A DNA stretch of 64,000 nt, from contig NZ_JACBYE010000011.1 in assembly GCF_013415325.1 (NCBI RefSeq), positions 1-64,000 of the forward strand, read 5' to 3'. The stretch is from Sanguibacter inulinus (lineage in GTDB: Bacteria; Actinomycetota; Actinomycetes; Actinomycetales; Cellulomonadaceae). The position numbers and the translations under genes are program-made. The notes under the pieces were generated by a model. That model was not told where the DNA came from and made no database searches. It worked only from the letters and a program-made list of their open reading frames with translations. Below, one piece after another: positions 37,272-46,715 of the stretch. Position 1 is the first letter of the stretch. Every line of letters begins with the position of its first letter.

Positions 37272-38809
37272 TGGGGCTCGGGGTGACGCTCGCAGTCTGC
37301 CTCGTCGGGATGACGGGGCATCTCGTCGAGGTCGAGGCCCATCTCGCAGCGTCGGTGCCAGGCTTCACGCTCGTCGGCCTGCCCGACACCTCCTTGGCCG
37401 AGTCGCGTGACCGCGTGCGCGCCGCCGTCGCCTCGACGGGTCTTGTGCTGCCCCAGCGGAAGGTGACGGTCAACCTGTCACCTGCCTCGCTGCCGAAGTC
37501 CGGGTCGGGCTACGACCTCGCGATCGCCGTGGCGATGCTCGCGGGGGCGGGTCTCGTCCGCCACGAGGGCCTGGCCCGGACCGTCCACCTCGGTGAGCTC
37601 GGGCTCGACGGACGGGTCCACCCGGTCCGTGGGGTCCTGCCCGCAGTCGCGGCGGCAGCGGCGGCGGGTGTCACCCGGGTGGTCGTCCCAGCGGCGAACG
37701 CCGCCGAGGCAGGTCTGGTGCCGGGCATGGAGGTCTACGGTGCGCACAGGCTCGCAGAGGTCGTCGCACGCTACGGGGCGGACGTCGTCGTCCCGCCCGA
37801 CGTCGGGGTCCGGCCGGGAGGTCTCGTCACGGCTCAGGTCAGGACCGACCTCGGCGACCTGAGCGACGTGGTGGGGCAGACGTCCGCCCGTGCCGCGCTC
37901 GAGGTCGCCGCCGCCGGTGGGCACCACCTCCTCATGGTCGGACCGCCGGGCACCGGCAAGACGATGCTGGCTCAGCGGCTGCCGGGCCTGCTCCCGGCGC
38001 TCACGGAGTCGGAGGCGATCGAGGTGACCTCTGTGCACTCTGTGGCGGGGACCTTCGACGCGTCCCGAGGCCTGCTGGACAGGCCGCCCTTCGAAGACCC
38101 CCACCACACCGCGACGCCGGCAGCCGTGGTGGGCGGTGGCAGCGGCACACCCAGACCAGGTGCAGCCTCGAGGGCGCACCGCGGCATCTTGTTCATGGAC
38201 GAGGCACCTGAGTTCTCCCCACGGGTCCTGCAGACGCTCCGGCAGCCTCTCGAGCACGGTGAGCTCGTGATCCAGCGGGCGGCTGGGAGCGCACGGTATC
38301 CCGCCAGGTTCCAGCTCGTCCTCGCCGCGAACCCCTGCCCGTGCGGGCTGTCCATCGGGAAGGGGCTCGAGTGCTCCTGCACGCCGATGGCCCGGCGGCG
38401 GTACTTCGCGAGGCTGTCCGGCCCCTTGCTCGACAGGGTCGACCTGCAGGTGGAGGTGCACCCCGTGACCCGGCTCGATGCCATGGACGAGACGGTCCGC
38501 GAGGGGACGGACGTCGTGGCGCGGCGGGTGCTCCAGGCGCGTGAGGCTGCTCGTGAGCGGCTGCGCCCCGCGGGGTGGACCACGAACAGCGAGGTGCCGG
38601 GGACCTGGTTGCGAGACAAGATCGGGAACGGGCGCGTGCTCCTCCGGGATCTCGACGCGGCGCTCGACAGGGGGACGCTGAGCCTGCGGGGCGCCGACAG
38701 GGTGCTGCGGGTCGCGTGGACGCTGGCTGACCTCGCCGGCCGTCTGAGCCCCGAGCCTGACGACATCGGACGTGCCCTGATGCTCCGGACGCGGGGGCAC
38801 GGGCTGTGA
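37271..38809 (+). CDS. comM: Mg-chelatase-like ATPase ComM/YifB
   Basis: AAA+ helicase that promotes branch migration of transformed DNA in naturally competent bacteria. An N-terminal ATP-dependent protease-like fold (VEVEAHLAASVPGFTLVGLPDTSLAESRDRVRAA) is followed by Walker A GPPGTGKTMLAQRLPGLL at about 225, Walker B GILFMDEAPEF, and four cysteines in NPCPCGLSIGKGLECSCTP. C-terminal helical lid to residue 512. Starts at the yraN stop; overlaps dprA by GTGA. Confidence 0.94.
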   Translation: MGLGVTLAVCLVGMTGHLVEVEAHLAASVPGFTLVGLPDTSLAESRDRVRAAVASTGLVLPQRKVTVNLSPASLPKSGSGYDLAIAVAMLAGAGLVRHEGLARTVHLGELGLDGRVHPVRGVLPAVAAAAAAGVTRVVVPAANAAEAGLVPGMEVYGAHRLAEVVARYGADVVVPPDVGVRPGGLVTAQVRTDLGDLSDVVGQTSARAALEVAAAGGHHLLMVGPPGTGKTMLAQRLPGLLPALTESEAIEVTSVHSVAGTFDASRGLLDRPPFEDPHHTATPAAVVGGGSGTPRPGAASRAHRGILFMDEAPEFSPRVLQTLRQPLEHGELVIQRAAGSARYPARFQLVLAANPCPCGLSIGKGLECSCTPMARRRYFARLSGPLLDRVDLQVEVHPVTRLDAMDETVREGTDVVARRVLQAREAARERLRPAGWTTNSEVPGTWLRDKIGNGRVLLRDLDAALDRGTLSLRGADRVLRVAWTLADLAGRLSPEPDDIGRALMLRTRGHGL

Positions 38810-40302
38810 GCGCGGGGAGCAGCGCGGGCGTGGGGACTGCCGACGACGAGGAGCGGCTGGCGCGGGCGGCCTGGAGCCGGATCGCCGAGCCGGCGGACAG
38901 CACCGCCGGGGCGCTGGTGCGTGCGGTGGGGCCCGTCGACGCCCTCCGGTGGGTGGAGAGCGTGGCAGTCGGCGGGTCGACCTGGTCGCCCGCTGGAGAG
39001 GTCTCGACCACTCGGGCCTCGCTGACCAGGGCGACTGTGGCCCAGGGCCAGCCACCCCCGTCCGCGGCCCCGGTGACGCCGGCCGGACGGGGCGAGGTCG
39101 GCCCGACCGTGAGAGTGGGTGCCGCCCTCGCGGGACCGGCAGGGTCAGCAGCACCAGCTCCGACCGGCACTCGTCATCAGCAGGGTGGAGCGACTGGTCA
39201 GCCGTCGCGGGACGACGTGACCGGGTCCCCAGCATCGGTGCGACGCGCGGTCGTCGGTCTGTGCGAGGTCCTCGGCGTCGACGACCCGACCGTGCAGCGA
39301 CGGCTGATGTCGGCAGCCGGGCGGTGGGCGCTGCGCGCGGGTCGGGTCGACCCGGAGATCGACCTCACGAACCTCGGACGGCTCGGTGGACGTCTGGTCG
39401 TCCCGGGCGACCGCGAGTGGCCCACGCAGATCGACGACCTGGGTGACGAGACGCCCTTCTGCCTCTGGGTACGGGGAACGGTCAGGGTCGACGAGGCGCT
39501 CGCGGGGGCGGTCTCGATCGTCGGCGCGCGGGCCAGCACCGACTACGGCGAGCGGATCGCGGCAGAGATGGCTGCGGGTCTTGTCGACGCTCGCCGCGGC
39601 ACGGTCTCCGGAGGTGCGTACGGGATCGACGCAGCCGTGCACAGGGCGACGCTCGCCGTGGGCGGGGTGACCGTCGCCGTCCTGGCAGGCGGTGTCGACC
39701 GCCTCTACCCAGCGGGGAACACAGCCCTCCTGCGCGCAGTCGTCGACAGAGGCGGTCTGCTGCTGAGCGAGGTGCCGCCCGGCGCGGTCCCGAGCCGGGT
39801 GAGGTTCCTCAGGCGTAACCGGCTGATCGCAGCGGCCGGGCGCTCGACCGTCGTCGTCGAGGCGGCGTGGCGGTCAGGGTCGCTGGTGACGGCTCGGCTC
39901 GCCGCCGGGCTCGGTCGACCCGTCGGAGCCGTCCCCGGACCCGTCACCTCCGCTGCCTCGGCTGGGTCCCACCGCCTGATGCGGGAGGGTGTCGCCGTGT
40001 GCGTGACGGACGTCGCAGAGGTCCTCGAGCTCACAGGTGCGGCGGGTGACGGGGTGGCCGAGCTCGCGGAGCAGGAGGCACGCCGGGACGAGAGCGGTGC
40101 TCGTCCCGACGACGGTCTCGACGACGGTGCCATCGCGACGCTCGACGCCCTCCCTGTCCGCAGGCCCGCGACGGTCGAGGCGCTGGCGCGGTCCTCGGGG
40201 CTGGCACCCCACGAGGTCATGTCCGCCCTGGGGGTCCTCGAGCTCAGAGGGCAGGCTGCCCGGAGCGAGGCCGGCTGGAGGCGCGCGGGCCGTGGCCGGT
40301 GA
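38806..40302 (+). CDS. dprA: DNA processing protein DprA
   Basis: Loads RecA on incoming single strands during transformation. 498 residues, long for the family because of an Ala/Pro/Gly-rich insert around 60-140. The Rossmann core has SIVGARASTDYGERIAAEMA, TVSGGAYGIDAAVHRATL, LAGGVDRLYPAGN and SEVPPGAVPSRVRFLRRNRLIAA. The C-terminal DML1-like winged helix is ATLDALPVRRPATVEALARS. GTG start overlapping comM. Confidence 0.94.
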   Translation: MSAGSSAGVGTADDEERLARAAWSRIAEPADSTAGALVRAVGPVDALRWVESVAVGGSTWSPAGEVSTTRASLTRATVAQGQPPPSAAPVTPAGRGEVGPTVRVGAALAGPAGSAAPAPTGTRHQQGGATGQPSRDDVTGSPASVRRAVVGLCEVLGVDDPTVQRRLMSAAGRWALRAGRVDPEIDLTNLGRLGGRLVVPGDREWPTQIDDLGDETPFCLWVRGTVRVDEALAGAVSIVGARASTDYGERIAAEMAAGLVDARRGTVSGGAYGIDAAVHRATLAVGGVTVAVLAGGVDRLYPAGNTALLRAVVDRGGLLLSEVPPGAVPSRVRFLRRNRLIAAAGRSTVVVEAAWRSGSLVTARLAAGLGRPVGAVPGPVTSAASAGSHRLMREGVAVCVTDVAEVLELTGAAGDGVAELAEQEARRDESGARPDDGLDDGAIATLDALPVRRPATVEALARSSGLAPHEVMSALGVLELRGQAARSEAGWRRAGRGR

Positions 40303-40798
40303 CTGCGCGGCGACCAGGAGCGACCGGGCGGTCTGCTGTGACCGCCGTGGGCGTGGGCGTAGACGTGGACGCCTGGACGCCTGGGCGTCTGGATGCCTGG
40401 TCGCCTGGTCGCCGTGACGACGCGGACGCAGCATCCCGCCAGTCGGATCACGGCTCGGAGGCGCCCCGACGAGGAGGAGCGCCGCCGCCCTGGCGCTCGG
40501 CCCGAGGGTGGTCCTCGAACTGGTCAGGGGGTGTGAGGCGAGCTGACTCTTCGGTGCCTGGCCCGGCGCGGTCCTCGCCCTGGTCAGGGGAGTGCAGCGA
40601 CGCCCTCAGAGCCTGAGGTGTCGACCGGCGCGAGTGGACCGACCGCATGGTAAGGGATGCGGGCAGGGTGAAGTTCCTCCGGCCGCACCACGACCGGCGT
40701 CTGATTTCCTCGGTTTTCCAAGGAATGGTGACAGCCGTCTCAAACTCCATCCGTGTGGGTCCTTGAACGCGACGCCCGGACAGTCCACCGTATTGCCC
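40303..40798 (+). repeat. Intergenic stretch with short repeats between dprA and xerC
   Basis: No gene is visible. Positions 40357-40413 hold a degenerate 7-9 bp tandem repeat built on CGCCTGG. Positions 40510-40533 and 40570-40594 hold an imperfect direct repeat of about 24 bp (core TGGTCAGGGG) with an exact 60-bp period. The second copy contains a small CCCT/AGGG hairpin. Confidence 0.6.
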
Positions 40799-41731
40799 AT
40801 GCAGCAGAGCGCCGGCGGAGCACCGAGCCTCGACGACGACAGCGTCCTCGAGGACTTCGCCGCACACCTGACGTCTCAGCGGGGCCTGTCCGACCACACG
40901 GTCCGGGCCTATCTCTCGGACGTCGCACAGCTCTCGACCTTCGCGCAGGAGTCAGGGGCCGAAGGCCTCGCAGGCGTCGACCTCGCGACGCTGCGTGGCT
41001 GGCTGGCGCAGATGGCTGGGCGGAGCCTGTCACGGTCGACGGTGGCTCGTCGTGGTGCTGCCGTCAGGTCGTTCTACGCCTGGGCCGAGCGCACCGGCCG
41101 CGTCGGTACAGACCCCTCCGTGCGTCTGGGCAGCCCGAAGGTCGCCCGGTCGTTGCCGACCGTCCTCGCAGTCACCGGAGCCGCCACGCTCATGGAGACC
41201 GCCCGTGAGCTCGCCGTCGACGGCAGCCCTGCCGATCTTCGGGCCTGGGCCTGCGTCGAGCTGCTCTACGCCACCGGGGCCCGTGTCGGAGAGCTCGTCT
41301 CTCTCGACCTCCAGGACGTCGACCTCGATGCGCGCTCGCTCCGGGTGATCGGAAAGGGCGACCGCGAGCGCGTCGTACCCTTCGGTGTCCCTGCAGCAGA
41401 TGCTCTGCGGTCGTGGCTGGAGGACGGGCGCCCCACCCTCGCTGGTGGGAGCGGTGCCACGGCGGTCTTCCTCGGTCAGCGGGGCCAGCGCTGGGGCCAG
41501 CGGCAGATCCGTGAGGCTGTCCACAGGCTCGCGGCTCTTGCGGCCGTCGACGACGTCGCGCCTCACGACCTGCGCCACAGCGCCGCCACTCATCTGCTGC
41601 ACGGTGGTTCTGACCTCAGGACCGTCCAAGAGGTCCTCGGTCACTCGACCCTCTCGACCACGCAGCGCTACACGCACGTCTCGGCCGAACGTCTCAGGTC
41701 GTCCTACCAGCTGGCGCACCCTCGCGCATGA
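40799..41731 (+). CDS. xerC: Tyrosine recombinase XerC
   Basis: Resolves chromosome dimers at dif together with XerD. 310 residues. SAM-like N-terminal domain (DDSVLEDFAAHLTSQRGLSDHTVRAYLSDV). Catalytic set: Arg in ATGARVGELVSL, Lys in IGKGDRERVVP, His-x-x-Arg in APHDLRHSAATHLL, His in LGHSTLSTTQRYTHV and the nucleophilic Tyr there. The ATG at 40799 starts the family-like sequence; the upstream open frame has no homology. It overlaps the sigma gene by four bases. Confidence 0.94.
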   Translation: MQQSAGGAPSLDDDSVLEDFAAHLTSQRGLSDHTVRAYLSDVAQLSTFAQESGAEGLAGVDLATLRGWLAQMAGRSLSRSTVARRGAAVRSFYAWAERTGRVGTDPSVRLGSPKVARSLPTVLAVTGAATLMETARELAVDGSPADLRAWACVELLYATGARVGELVSLDLQDVDLDARSLRVIGKGDRERVVPFGVPAADALRSWLEDGRPTLAGGSGATAVFLGQRGQRWGQRQIREAVHRLAALAAVDDVAPHDLRHSAATHLLHGGSDLRTVQEVLGHSTLSTTQRYTHVSAERLRSSYQLAHPRA

Positions 41732-42801
41732 TCGAAGCAGAGAACCTCATGACCGCACCGAGCCCTGTCACGCTCGACGAGCACGTCTCGCCCCAGGGGG
41801 CGACGCTGCTCGCGGAGCCGACCTCGCGCGACAGCTCCACCACGGCCGTCTCCGACGCCGTCGACACCGCCGCTCAGGTGTCCGTCCTCGCTCGTGCTGC
41901 TGAACCCAGCCATGACACGTCCTCACGACCCGCGCGGTCCGGCATGCTCCACGAGCGTCTCGACAGGGATGCCCGCCGGACGGTGGTCGTCGCGTCCAGC
42001 GTCGCCGTCGATGCCGCGACCGCTGCCGCGTCGGCAGCCGCTCGCGAGATCGCCGGGGTCTGGCAGCGGTACAAGGGCTGCGCCGACGCGATGCTCCGTG
42101 AGCAGCTGATCCTCCACTACGCCCCGCTCGTGACCTCGGTCGCGTCCCGCGTCGGGATGAAGCTCCCGAGCACCGTGGAGCACGCAGATCTCGTCTCCTA
42201 CGGGATGTTCGGGCTGATCGACGCGATCGAGAAGTTCGAGCTCGACCGCGAGATCAAGTTCGAGACCTACGCCACGTCTCGCATCCGGGGCGCGATCCTC
42301 GACGAGCTCCGTGCCTCCGACTGGGTCCCGCGTTCTGTCCGCTCCAAGGCGCGCGCTGTCGACCGCGCCCACGCGGAGCTCGAGGGGACGCTGCACAGGG
42401 CGCCGACCGACACCGAGATCGCCGAGCACATGCAGATCCCGGCGAGCGAGCTCCGGTCGATCCGCCACCTCGTCTCGACGGTGAACCTCGTCGCGCTCGA
42501 CGAGGTGTTCGGGGCCAGCGAGCAGCTCGAGCCCGTCGGGCACCTGGACGTCGCCCAGGGTTCGCGCGCCACAGACCCGGCCCGGTCCTTCGAGTCCAAG
42601 GAGACGAAGTTCCTGCTCTCCCAGGCGATGGACCAGCTCGGCGAGCGCGAGAAGATCATGCTCGTCCTCTACTACTACGAGGGCATGACCCTCGCCGAGA
42701 TCGGCAAGGTCCTCGGTGTGACCGAGTCGCGCATCTCGCAGATGCACACCGCCGCGATGGGCAGGCTGCGGGAGAAGCTGTCCCGCAGCGAAGGGGCCTG
42801 A
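41728..42801 (+). CDS. whiG: WhiG/FliA-type sigma factor (sigma-28 family)
   Basis: Alternative sigma factor of 357 residues. The first 110 residues are a low-complexity extension. Region 2 follows with LREQLILHYAPLVTSVASRVG, VEHADLVSYGMFGLIDAIEKFELDR and IKFETYATSRIRGAILDELRASDWVPRSVR. Region 3 has PTDTEIAEHMQIPASEL. Region 4 ends with LGEREKIMLVLYYYEGMTLAEIGKVLGVTESRISQMHTAAMGRL. The place between xerC and rpsB equals that of whiG in Streptomyces. No flagellar genes are in view. Confidence 0.92.
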   Translation: MIEAENLMTAPSPVTLDEHVSPQGATLLAEPTSRDSSTTAVSDAVDTAAQVSVLARAAEPSHDTSSRPARSGMLHERLDRDARRTVVVASSVAVDAATAAASAAAREIAGVWQRYKGCADAMLREQLILHYAPLVTSVASRVGMKLPSTVEHADLVSYGMFGLIDAIEKFELDREIKFETYATSRIRGAILDELRASDWVPRSVRSKARAVDRAHAELEGTLHRAPTDTEIAEHMQIPASELRSIRHLVSTVNLVALDEVFGASEQLEPVGHLDVAQGSRATDPARSFESKETKFLLSQAMDQLGEREKIMLVLYYYEGMTLAEIGKVLGVTESRISQMHTAAMGRLREKLSRSEGA

Positions 42802-43491
42802 GCCCCTGACAGGGAGCAGGACCACCGGCTCGACGATCCCCAGCAGGACCAGCGGGTCGAGGTAGACGTCTCCGCGTCGCACGCCCCAGTGCAGGCACGA
42901 CGCAGGTGCGCAGTGCGATGACGCCCCCTCGCCGACGGTCCCCACGGGCTCTCCCGTGGCGACCGAGGTGCCGACAGCGAGGCTCGGGTCGACCGGCTCG
43001 AGCGTGGAGCGCAGACCGTCTGGGTGTGTCACGACCACCAGAGGCCTGCTGACCACGACCCCCGCGAAGGTGACCACACCGGCGGCTGGGGCCACGACAG
43101 TCGCCCCAGAGGCGGCAGCGAGGTCGACGCCGCGGTGCCCGGCCTCCCACGGTGCGTCGGGCAGTTCGACGTCGGAGACGAGGAGACCTGACGACACGAG
43201 AGCGGCCCGGTCGACCGGGCCTGGGGGCATGGTCCCGACCGGCAGGACTATGCCGGACGACGTGGGCTCGCTGTCAGCCGGGGTCGTGCCAGACGATGAC
43301 GTGCCTGACGTGCCTGACGTGCCTGACGTGCCTGACGTGCCTGACGTTGCTGAGGCCGCTACGGCCGCTGCGGGCGTCGACGGGGTCTGGACGCTGGCGC
43401 TGGCGCAGACGAGGACCAGGACGAGCGCGACGGTCCTGGCGATCCGTGCCCGTCTCGAGCGTCCCGGTGCGGTGGTCCGGGTTCGTGTCAT
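41923..43491 (-). CDS. M23 (LytM-type) peptidase-like protein, frame running antisense through whiG
   Basis: Secreted peptidoglycan peptidase-like protein. A basic start and hydrophobic helix (ARTVALVLVLVCASASV) form a signal peptide, then a Thr-Ser-Gly repeat linker, then the M23 domain with WEAGHRGVDLAAASGATVVAPAAG and CLHWGVRRGDVYLDPLVLL. The second metal histidine pair is reduced to one His, so activity is uncertain. Homology ends near 42825 at EPVVLLPV, where relatives stop, but no stop codon occurs in this frame until 41923. The remaining 300 codons are antisense to whiG and look non-coding. The real 3' end is probably altered by a lost stop. Confidence 0.7.
   Translation of the reverse strand: MTRTRTTAPGRSRRARIARTVALVLVLVCASASVQTPSTPAAAVAASATSGTSGTSGTSGTSGTSSSGTTPADSEPTSSGIVLPVGTMPPGPVDRAALVSSGLLVSDVELPDAPWEAGHRGVDLAAASGATVVAPAAGVVTFAGVVVSRPLVVVTHPDGLRSTLEPVDPSLAVGTSVATGEPVGTVGEGASSHCAPASCLHWGVRRGDVYLDPLVLLGIVEPVVLLPVRGSGPFAAGQLLPQPAHRGGVHLRDARLGHTEDLADLGEGHALVVVEDEHDLLALAELVHRLGEQELRLLGLEGPGRVCGARTLGDVQVPDGLELLAGPEHLVERDEVHRRDEVADRPELARRDLHVLGDLGVGRRPVQRPLELRVGAVDSARLGADRTRDPVGGTELVEDRAPDARRGVGLELDLAVELELLDRVDQPEHPVGDEICVLHGARELHPDAGRDRGHERGVVEDQLLTEHRVGAALVPLPDPGDLASGCRRGSGRGIDGDAGRDDHRPAGIPVETLVEHAGPRGS
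43298..43351 (-). repeat. 9-bp tandem repeat in the M23 linker
   Basis: Five perfect copies of GACGTGCCT (plus-strand reading) at 43298-43342 and a variant sixth at 43343-43351. It encodes the Thr-Ser-Gly repeats after the signal peptide. Length changes would stay in frame. Confidence 0.88.
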
Positions 43492-43581
43492 GCGTCGAGG
43501 GTGCCCGACCCGCCGGCCGGCGGGCTGTGCCTGCCGGGGGAGCGGTGGACGACCGTGGCCCTCCACAGGGTGGATGTCCGG

Positions 43582-43587
43582 TAGACT
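43582..43587 (+). promoter_or_regulatory. Putative -10 box of rpsB
   Basis: TAGACT at 43582-43587 would give an rpsB leader of about 310 nt, within the 43492-43902 gap that has no gene. Long rpsB leaders are known S2-binding sites elsewhere; no such structure was confirmed here. Confidence 0.4.
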
Positions 43588-43902
43588 TCACGGTGCGACC
43601 GCCGTGTTCGTGCTGCCTGCAGGTAGCCGTCGTGGCCCGGGACGCTGGTCTGAGAGGACTCGCACCGAGGTACGACGGACCGCGCAGAGCCGGACGAGCC
43701 GGAGATCGACTTCACGCACCTGACCGACCGGCCCCGCCGGTCGCCAGACGTGGGCGCGGTCCGGGGAGAACCCGGTGCCCAGGTCTGAGGTGCTAGGGGC
43801 GTCACCCACCGGGGTGCTCGCCGACAACCGGAACGCGGCCTCGTGCCGCAGAAGACTGTGCACGATGCTGGGATGATCCCGGTCGTGCCGAAAGGAAGTG
43901 CC

Positions 43903-44859
43903 ATGGCCGTCGTGACCATGCGCCAGCTCCTCGAGAGCGGTGTCCACTTCGGACACCAGACCCGTCGTTGGAACCCGAAGATGAAGCGTTTCATCTTCAC
44001 GGAGCGCAACGGCATCTACATCGTCGACCTCCAGCAGTCGCTGTCGTACATCGACCGCGCCTACGAGTTCGTCAAGGAGACGGTCGCCCACGGTGGGTCG
44101 ATCCTCTTCGTCGGCACCAAGAAGCAGGCGCAGGAGCCCGTCGCCGAGCAGGCTGCTCGTGTCGGCATGCCCTACGTGAACCACCGCTGGCTCGGTGGCA
44201 TGCTCACCAACTTCCAGACCGTCAACAAGCGTCTGCAGCGTCTCAAGGAGCTCGAGCAGGTCGACTTCGACGACGTCGCAGGGAGCGCCTTCACCAAGAA
44301 GGAGCTGCTCATCATGCGCCGCGAGCGCGACAAGCTCGCCCGCACCCTCGGCGGCATCCGCGACATGGCGAAGATCCCCTCCGCCGTGTGGATCGTGGAC
44401 ACCAACAAGGAGCACCTCGCTGTCGACGAGGCGCGCAAGCTGCACATCCCGATCGTCGCGATCCTCGACACCAACTGCGACCCCGACGTCGTGGACTACA
44501 AGATCCCGGGCAACGACGACGCCATCCGCGCCGTCGCGCTGCTGACGCGAGTCATCGCTGACGCCGTCGCCGAGGGCCTCATCGCCCGTCACGCCGGCAA
44601 GTCCGGTGGCGCCGAGGCGACCGAGGCCGAGCCTCTCGCCGCCTGGGAGCGCGAGCTCCTCGAGGGTGCGTCCAAGGACGCTGCCGCGACCGAGGCTCCG
44701 GCCGCCGAGGCCCCCGCGGCCGACGCTTCAGCCGAGACCCCGGCCGCCGAGGCTCCCGCTGCTGAGGCGCCCGCCGCCGAGGCACCTGCTGCTGAGGCGC
44801 CCGCCGCCGAGGCTGCTGCCGAGGTCGAGGCCCCGGCCGCCGAGGCAGAGTCCAAGTAG
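43903..44859 (+). CDS. rpsB: 30S ribosomal protein S2
   Basis: 318 residues. [42 protein letters not shown] and [16 protein letters not shown] are diagnostic; [20 protein letters not shown] follows. The last 65 residues are a Glu-Ala-Pro repeat tail. The ATG at 43903 follows AAAGGAAG at 43891-43898. Paired with tsf as in most bacteria. Confidence 0.97.
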   Translation: MAVVTMRQLLESGVHFGHQTRRWNPKMKRFIFTERNGIYIVDLQQSLSYIDRAYEFVKETVAHGGSILFVGTKKQAQEPVAEQAARVGMPYVNHRWLGGMLTNFQTVNKRLQRLKELEQVDFDDVAGSAFTKKELLIMRRERDKLARTLGGIRDMAKIPSAVWIVDTNKEHLAVDEARKLHIPIVAILDTNCDPDVVDYKIPGNDDAIRAVALLTRVIADAVAEGLIARHAGKSGGAEATEAEPLAAWERELLEGASKDAAATEAPAAEAPAADASAETPAAEAPAAEAPAAEAPAAEAPAAEAAAEVEAPAAEAESK

Positions 44860-44877
44860 TAGACAGCGTCCCGGGTG

Positions 44878-44902
44878 GACGGCCGGGCTCGTCCCGGCCG
44901 TC
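44878..44902 (+). terminator. Attenuating hairpin between rpsB and tsf
   Basis: 10-bp perfect stem (44878-44887 and 44893-44902) with a 5-nt loop, in the 87-bp rpsB-tsf gap. Probably lets part of the transcripts continue. Confidence 0.65.
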
Positions 44903-44946
44903 CTCCCGCACCCTGATCCAGCTCCTAGACCCGAAGGACACAACTT

Positions 44947-45786
44947 ATGGCGAACTACACCGCCGCTGACATCAAGGCGCTCCGTGAGCGCACAGGTGCA
45001 GGCATGCTCGACGTCAAGAAGGCGCTCGACGAGGCTGACGGCAACGCCGAGAAGGCTCTCGAGATCATCCGCATCAAGGGGCTCAAGGGCGTCTCGAAGC
45101 GTGAGGGCAACGCCACGTCCGAGGGCCTCGTCGCCCTGGTCGTCGAGCCCACCGACGGTGGAGAGGTCGGCACCGTCGTCGAGCTCAACTCCGAGACCGA
45201 CTTCGTCGCGAAGTCCGACGCGTTCATCGCGCTGGCCGACCGCGTCCTCGCGGCCGTCGCCGCGTCGGGTGCCACCGACGTCGAGGCCGCCCTGGCCGCC
45301 GACGTCGACGGCGAGACCGTCGCCGAGCTCGTCGCGTCGACCGCTGCGACCCTCGGAGAGAAGATCGTGCTGCGCCGCGTCGCTCGCGTCTCTGCTCCCA
45401 AGGTGACCAGCTACCTGCACCGCACGAGCAAGGACCTCCCCCCGTCGATCGGTGTCCTCGTCGGCACCGACGAGGCCGGGGCTGTCGTGGGCAAGGACAT
45501 CGCGCAGCACATCGCCGCGATCGCCCCGAGCTTCCTCAGCCGTGAGGACGTCCCCGCCGAGACCGTCGCCAACGAGCGTCGTATCGCCGAGGAGACCTCG
45601 CGCAACGAGGGCAAGCCCGAGGCTGCCCTGCCGAAGATCATCGAAGGCCGCCTCGGCGGGTTCTTCAAGGACGTCGTCCTCCTGGACCAGCCCCTTGCCA
45701 AGGACCCGAAGAAGTCGGTCGCGAAGACCCTCGAAGAGGTCGGCGGCACCGCGACGGCGTTCGTGCGCTTCCGCGTCGGCTCCTGA
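44947..45786 (+). CDS. tsf: Elongation factor Ts
   Basis: Nucleotide exchange factor for EF-Tu. The 279-residue chain begins [28 protein letters not shown], with [18 protein letters not shown] and the conserved [15 protein letters not shown]. The N-terminal UBA-like domain, core and C-terminal coiled module are all present. The ATG is preceded by GAAGGA. Confidence 0.97.
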   Translation: MANYTAADIKALRERTGAGMLDVKKALDEADGNAEKALEIIRIKGLKGVSKREGNATSEGLVALVVEPTDGGEVGTVVELNSETDFVAKSDAFIALADRVLAAVAASGATDVEAALAADVDGETVAELVASTAATLGEKIVLRRVARVSAPKVTSYLHRTSKDLPPSIGVLVGTDEAGAVVGKDIAQHIAAIAPSFLSREDVPAETVANERRIAEETSRNEGKPEAALPKIIEGRLGGFFKDVVLLDQPLAKDPKKSVAKTLEEVGGTATAFVRFRVGS

Positions 45787-45801
45787 TCGACTGAACGACG
45801 C

Positions 45802-45837
45802 CGATGCCCGGCCCGCGACCTCGCGGGCCGGGCATCG
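45802..45837 (+). terminator. Hairpin terminator after tsf
   Basis: Near-perfect 16-17 bp stem (45802-45818 and 45821-45837) with a tight loop, 15 nt after the tsf stop and ahead of pyrH. Confidence 0.85.
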
Positions 45838-45865
45838 CGCACACGGTGGGAGAAGTGACCTGACG

Positions 45866-46642
45866 ATGGGAACAGAAGTGACGAACGCCTCGACGGACTA
45901 CCACGGCAGCCACGACCCCAGGACGGGCACCGGCGGAGCTCGCAGGGTCCTCCTCAAGCTCTCGGGCGAAGCCTTCGGCGGTGGCCAGATCGGGCTCGCG
46001 TCCGCGGTCGTCCGCAGGGTCGCCGCAGAGATCGCCGACGCTGTCGCCGAGGGCGTCCAGGTCGCGATCGTGGTCGGCGGCGGGAACTTCTTCCGCGGCG
46101 CCGAGCTCTCGCAGCAGGGTCTCGACCGCTCGCGGGCCGACTACATGGGCATGCTCGGCACCGTCATGAACTGCCTCGCCCTCCAGGACTTCCTCGAGCA
46201 GGCTGGGGTGAGCACGCGCGTGCAGACCGCCATCGCGATGGGTCAGGTCGCCGAGCCGTACATCCCGCTGCGCGCCATCCGCCACCTCGAGAAGGGCCGC
46301 GTCGTGATTTTCGGCGCCGGCGCAGGCATGCCCTACTTCTCGACCGACACCGTCGCAGCCCAGCGGGCCCTCGAGACGCACTGCCACGAGGTCCTCATGG
46401 GCAAGAACGGCGTCGACGGCGTCTACTCCGCCGACCCGCGCAAGGACCCCGACGCGGTCAAGCTCGACTCCCTGACCTACACCGACGCGCTCGTCAACGA
46501 CCTCGCCGTCATGGACGCCACGGCCCTGAGCCTGTGCCGCGACAACGACGTGCACATGCGGGTGTTCGGCATGGACGAGCCCGGAAACGTCACCCGCGCG
46601 CTGCTGGGTGAGAAGATCGGCACGCTGGTCACCGCAGGCTGA
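45866..46642 (+). CDS. pyrH: UMP kinase
   Basis: Phosphorylates UMP to UDP; amino-acid-kinase fold hexamer. [53 protein letters not shown] and [20 protein letters not shown] are conserved. 258 residues from the ATG at 45866, with GGGAGAA upstream; GTG at 45878 is possible. About 20 N-terminal residues precede the domain. Confidence 0.95.
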   Translation: MGTEVTNASTDYHGSHDPRTGTGGARRVLLKLSGEAFGGGQIGLASAVVRRVAAEIADAVAEGVQVAIVVGGGNFFRGAELSQQGLDRSRADYMGMLGTVMNCLALQDFLEQAGVSTRVQTAIAMGQVAEPYIPLRAIRHLEKGRVVIFGAGAGMPYFSTDTVAAQRALETHCHEVLMGKNGVDGVYSADPRKDPDAVKLDSLTYTDALVNDLAVMDATALSLCRDNDVHMRVFGMDEPGNVTRALLGEKIGTLVTAG

Positions 46643-46715
46643 GAGCCTGCCGACCTGTGCACAGAGCCCTGCCATGCGGTGAGCGTGGCGCCGAGATCGT
46701 GATGAAGGAGTACCG

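Noticed and set aside
40303-42801. Integrative element because of a tyrosine recombinase
   Set aside because: The recombinase is a chromosomal XerC in its normal place beside whiG; no att repeats, tRNA or phage genes are present.
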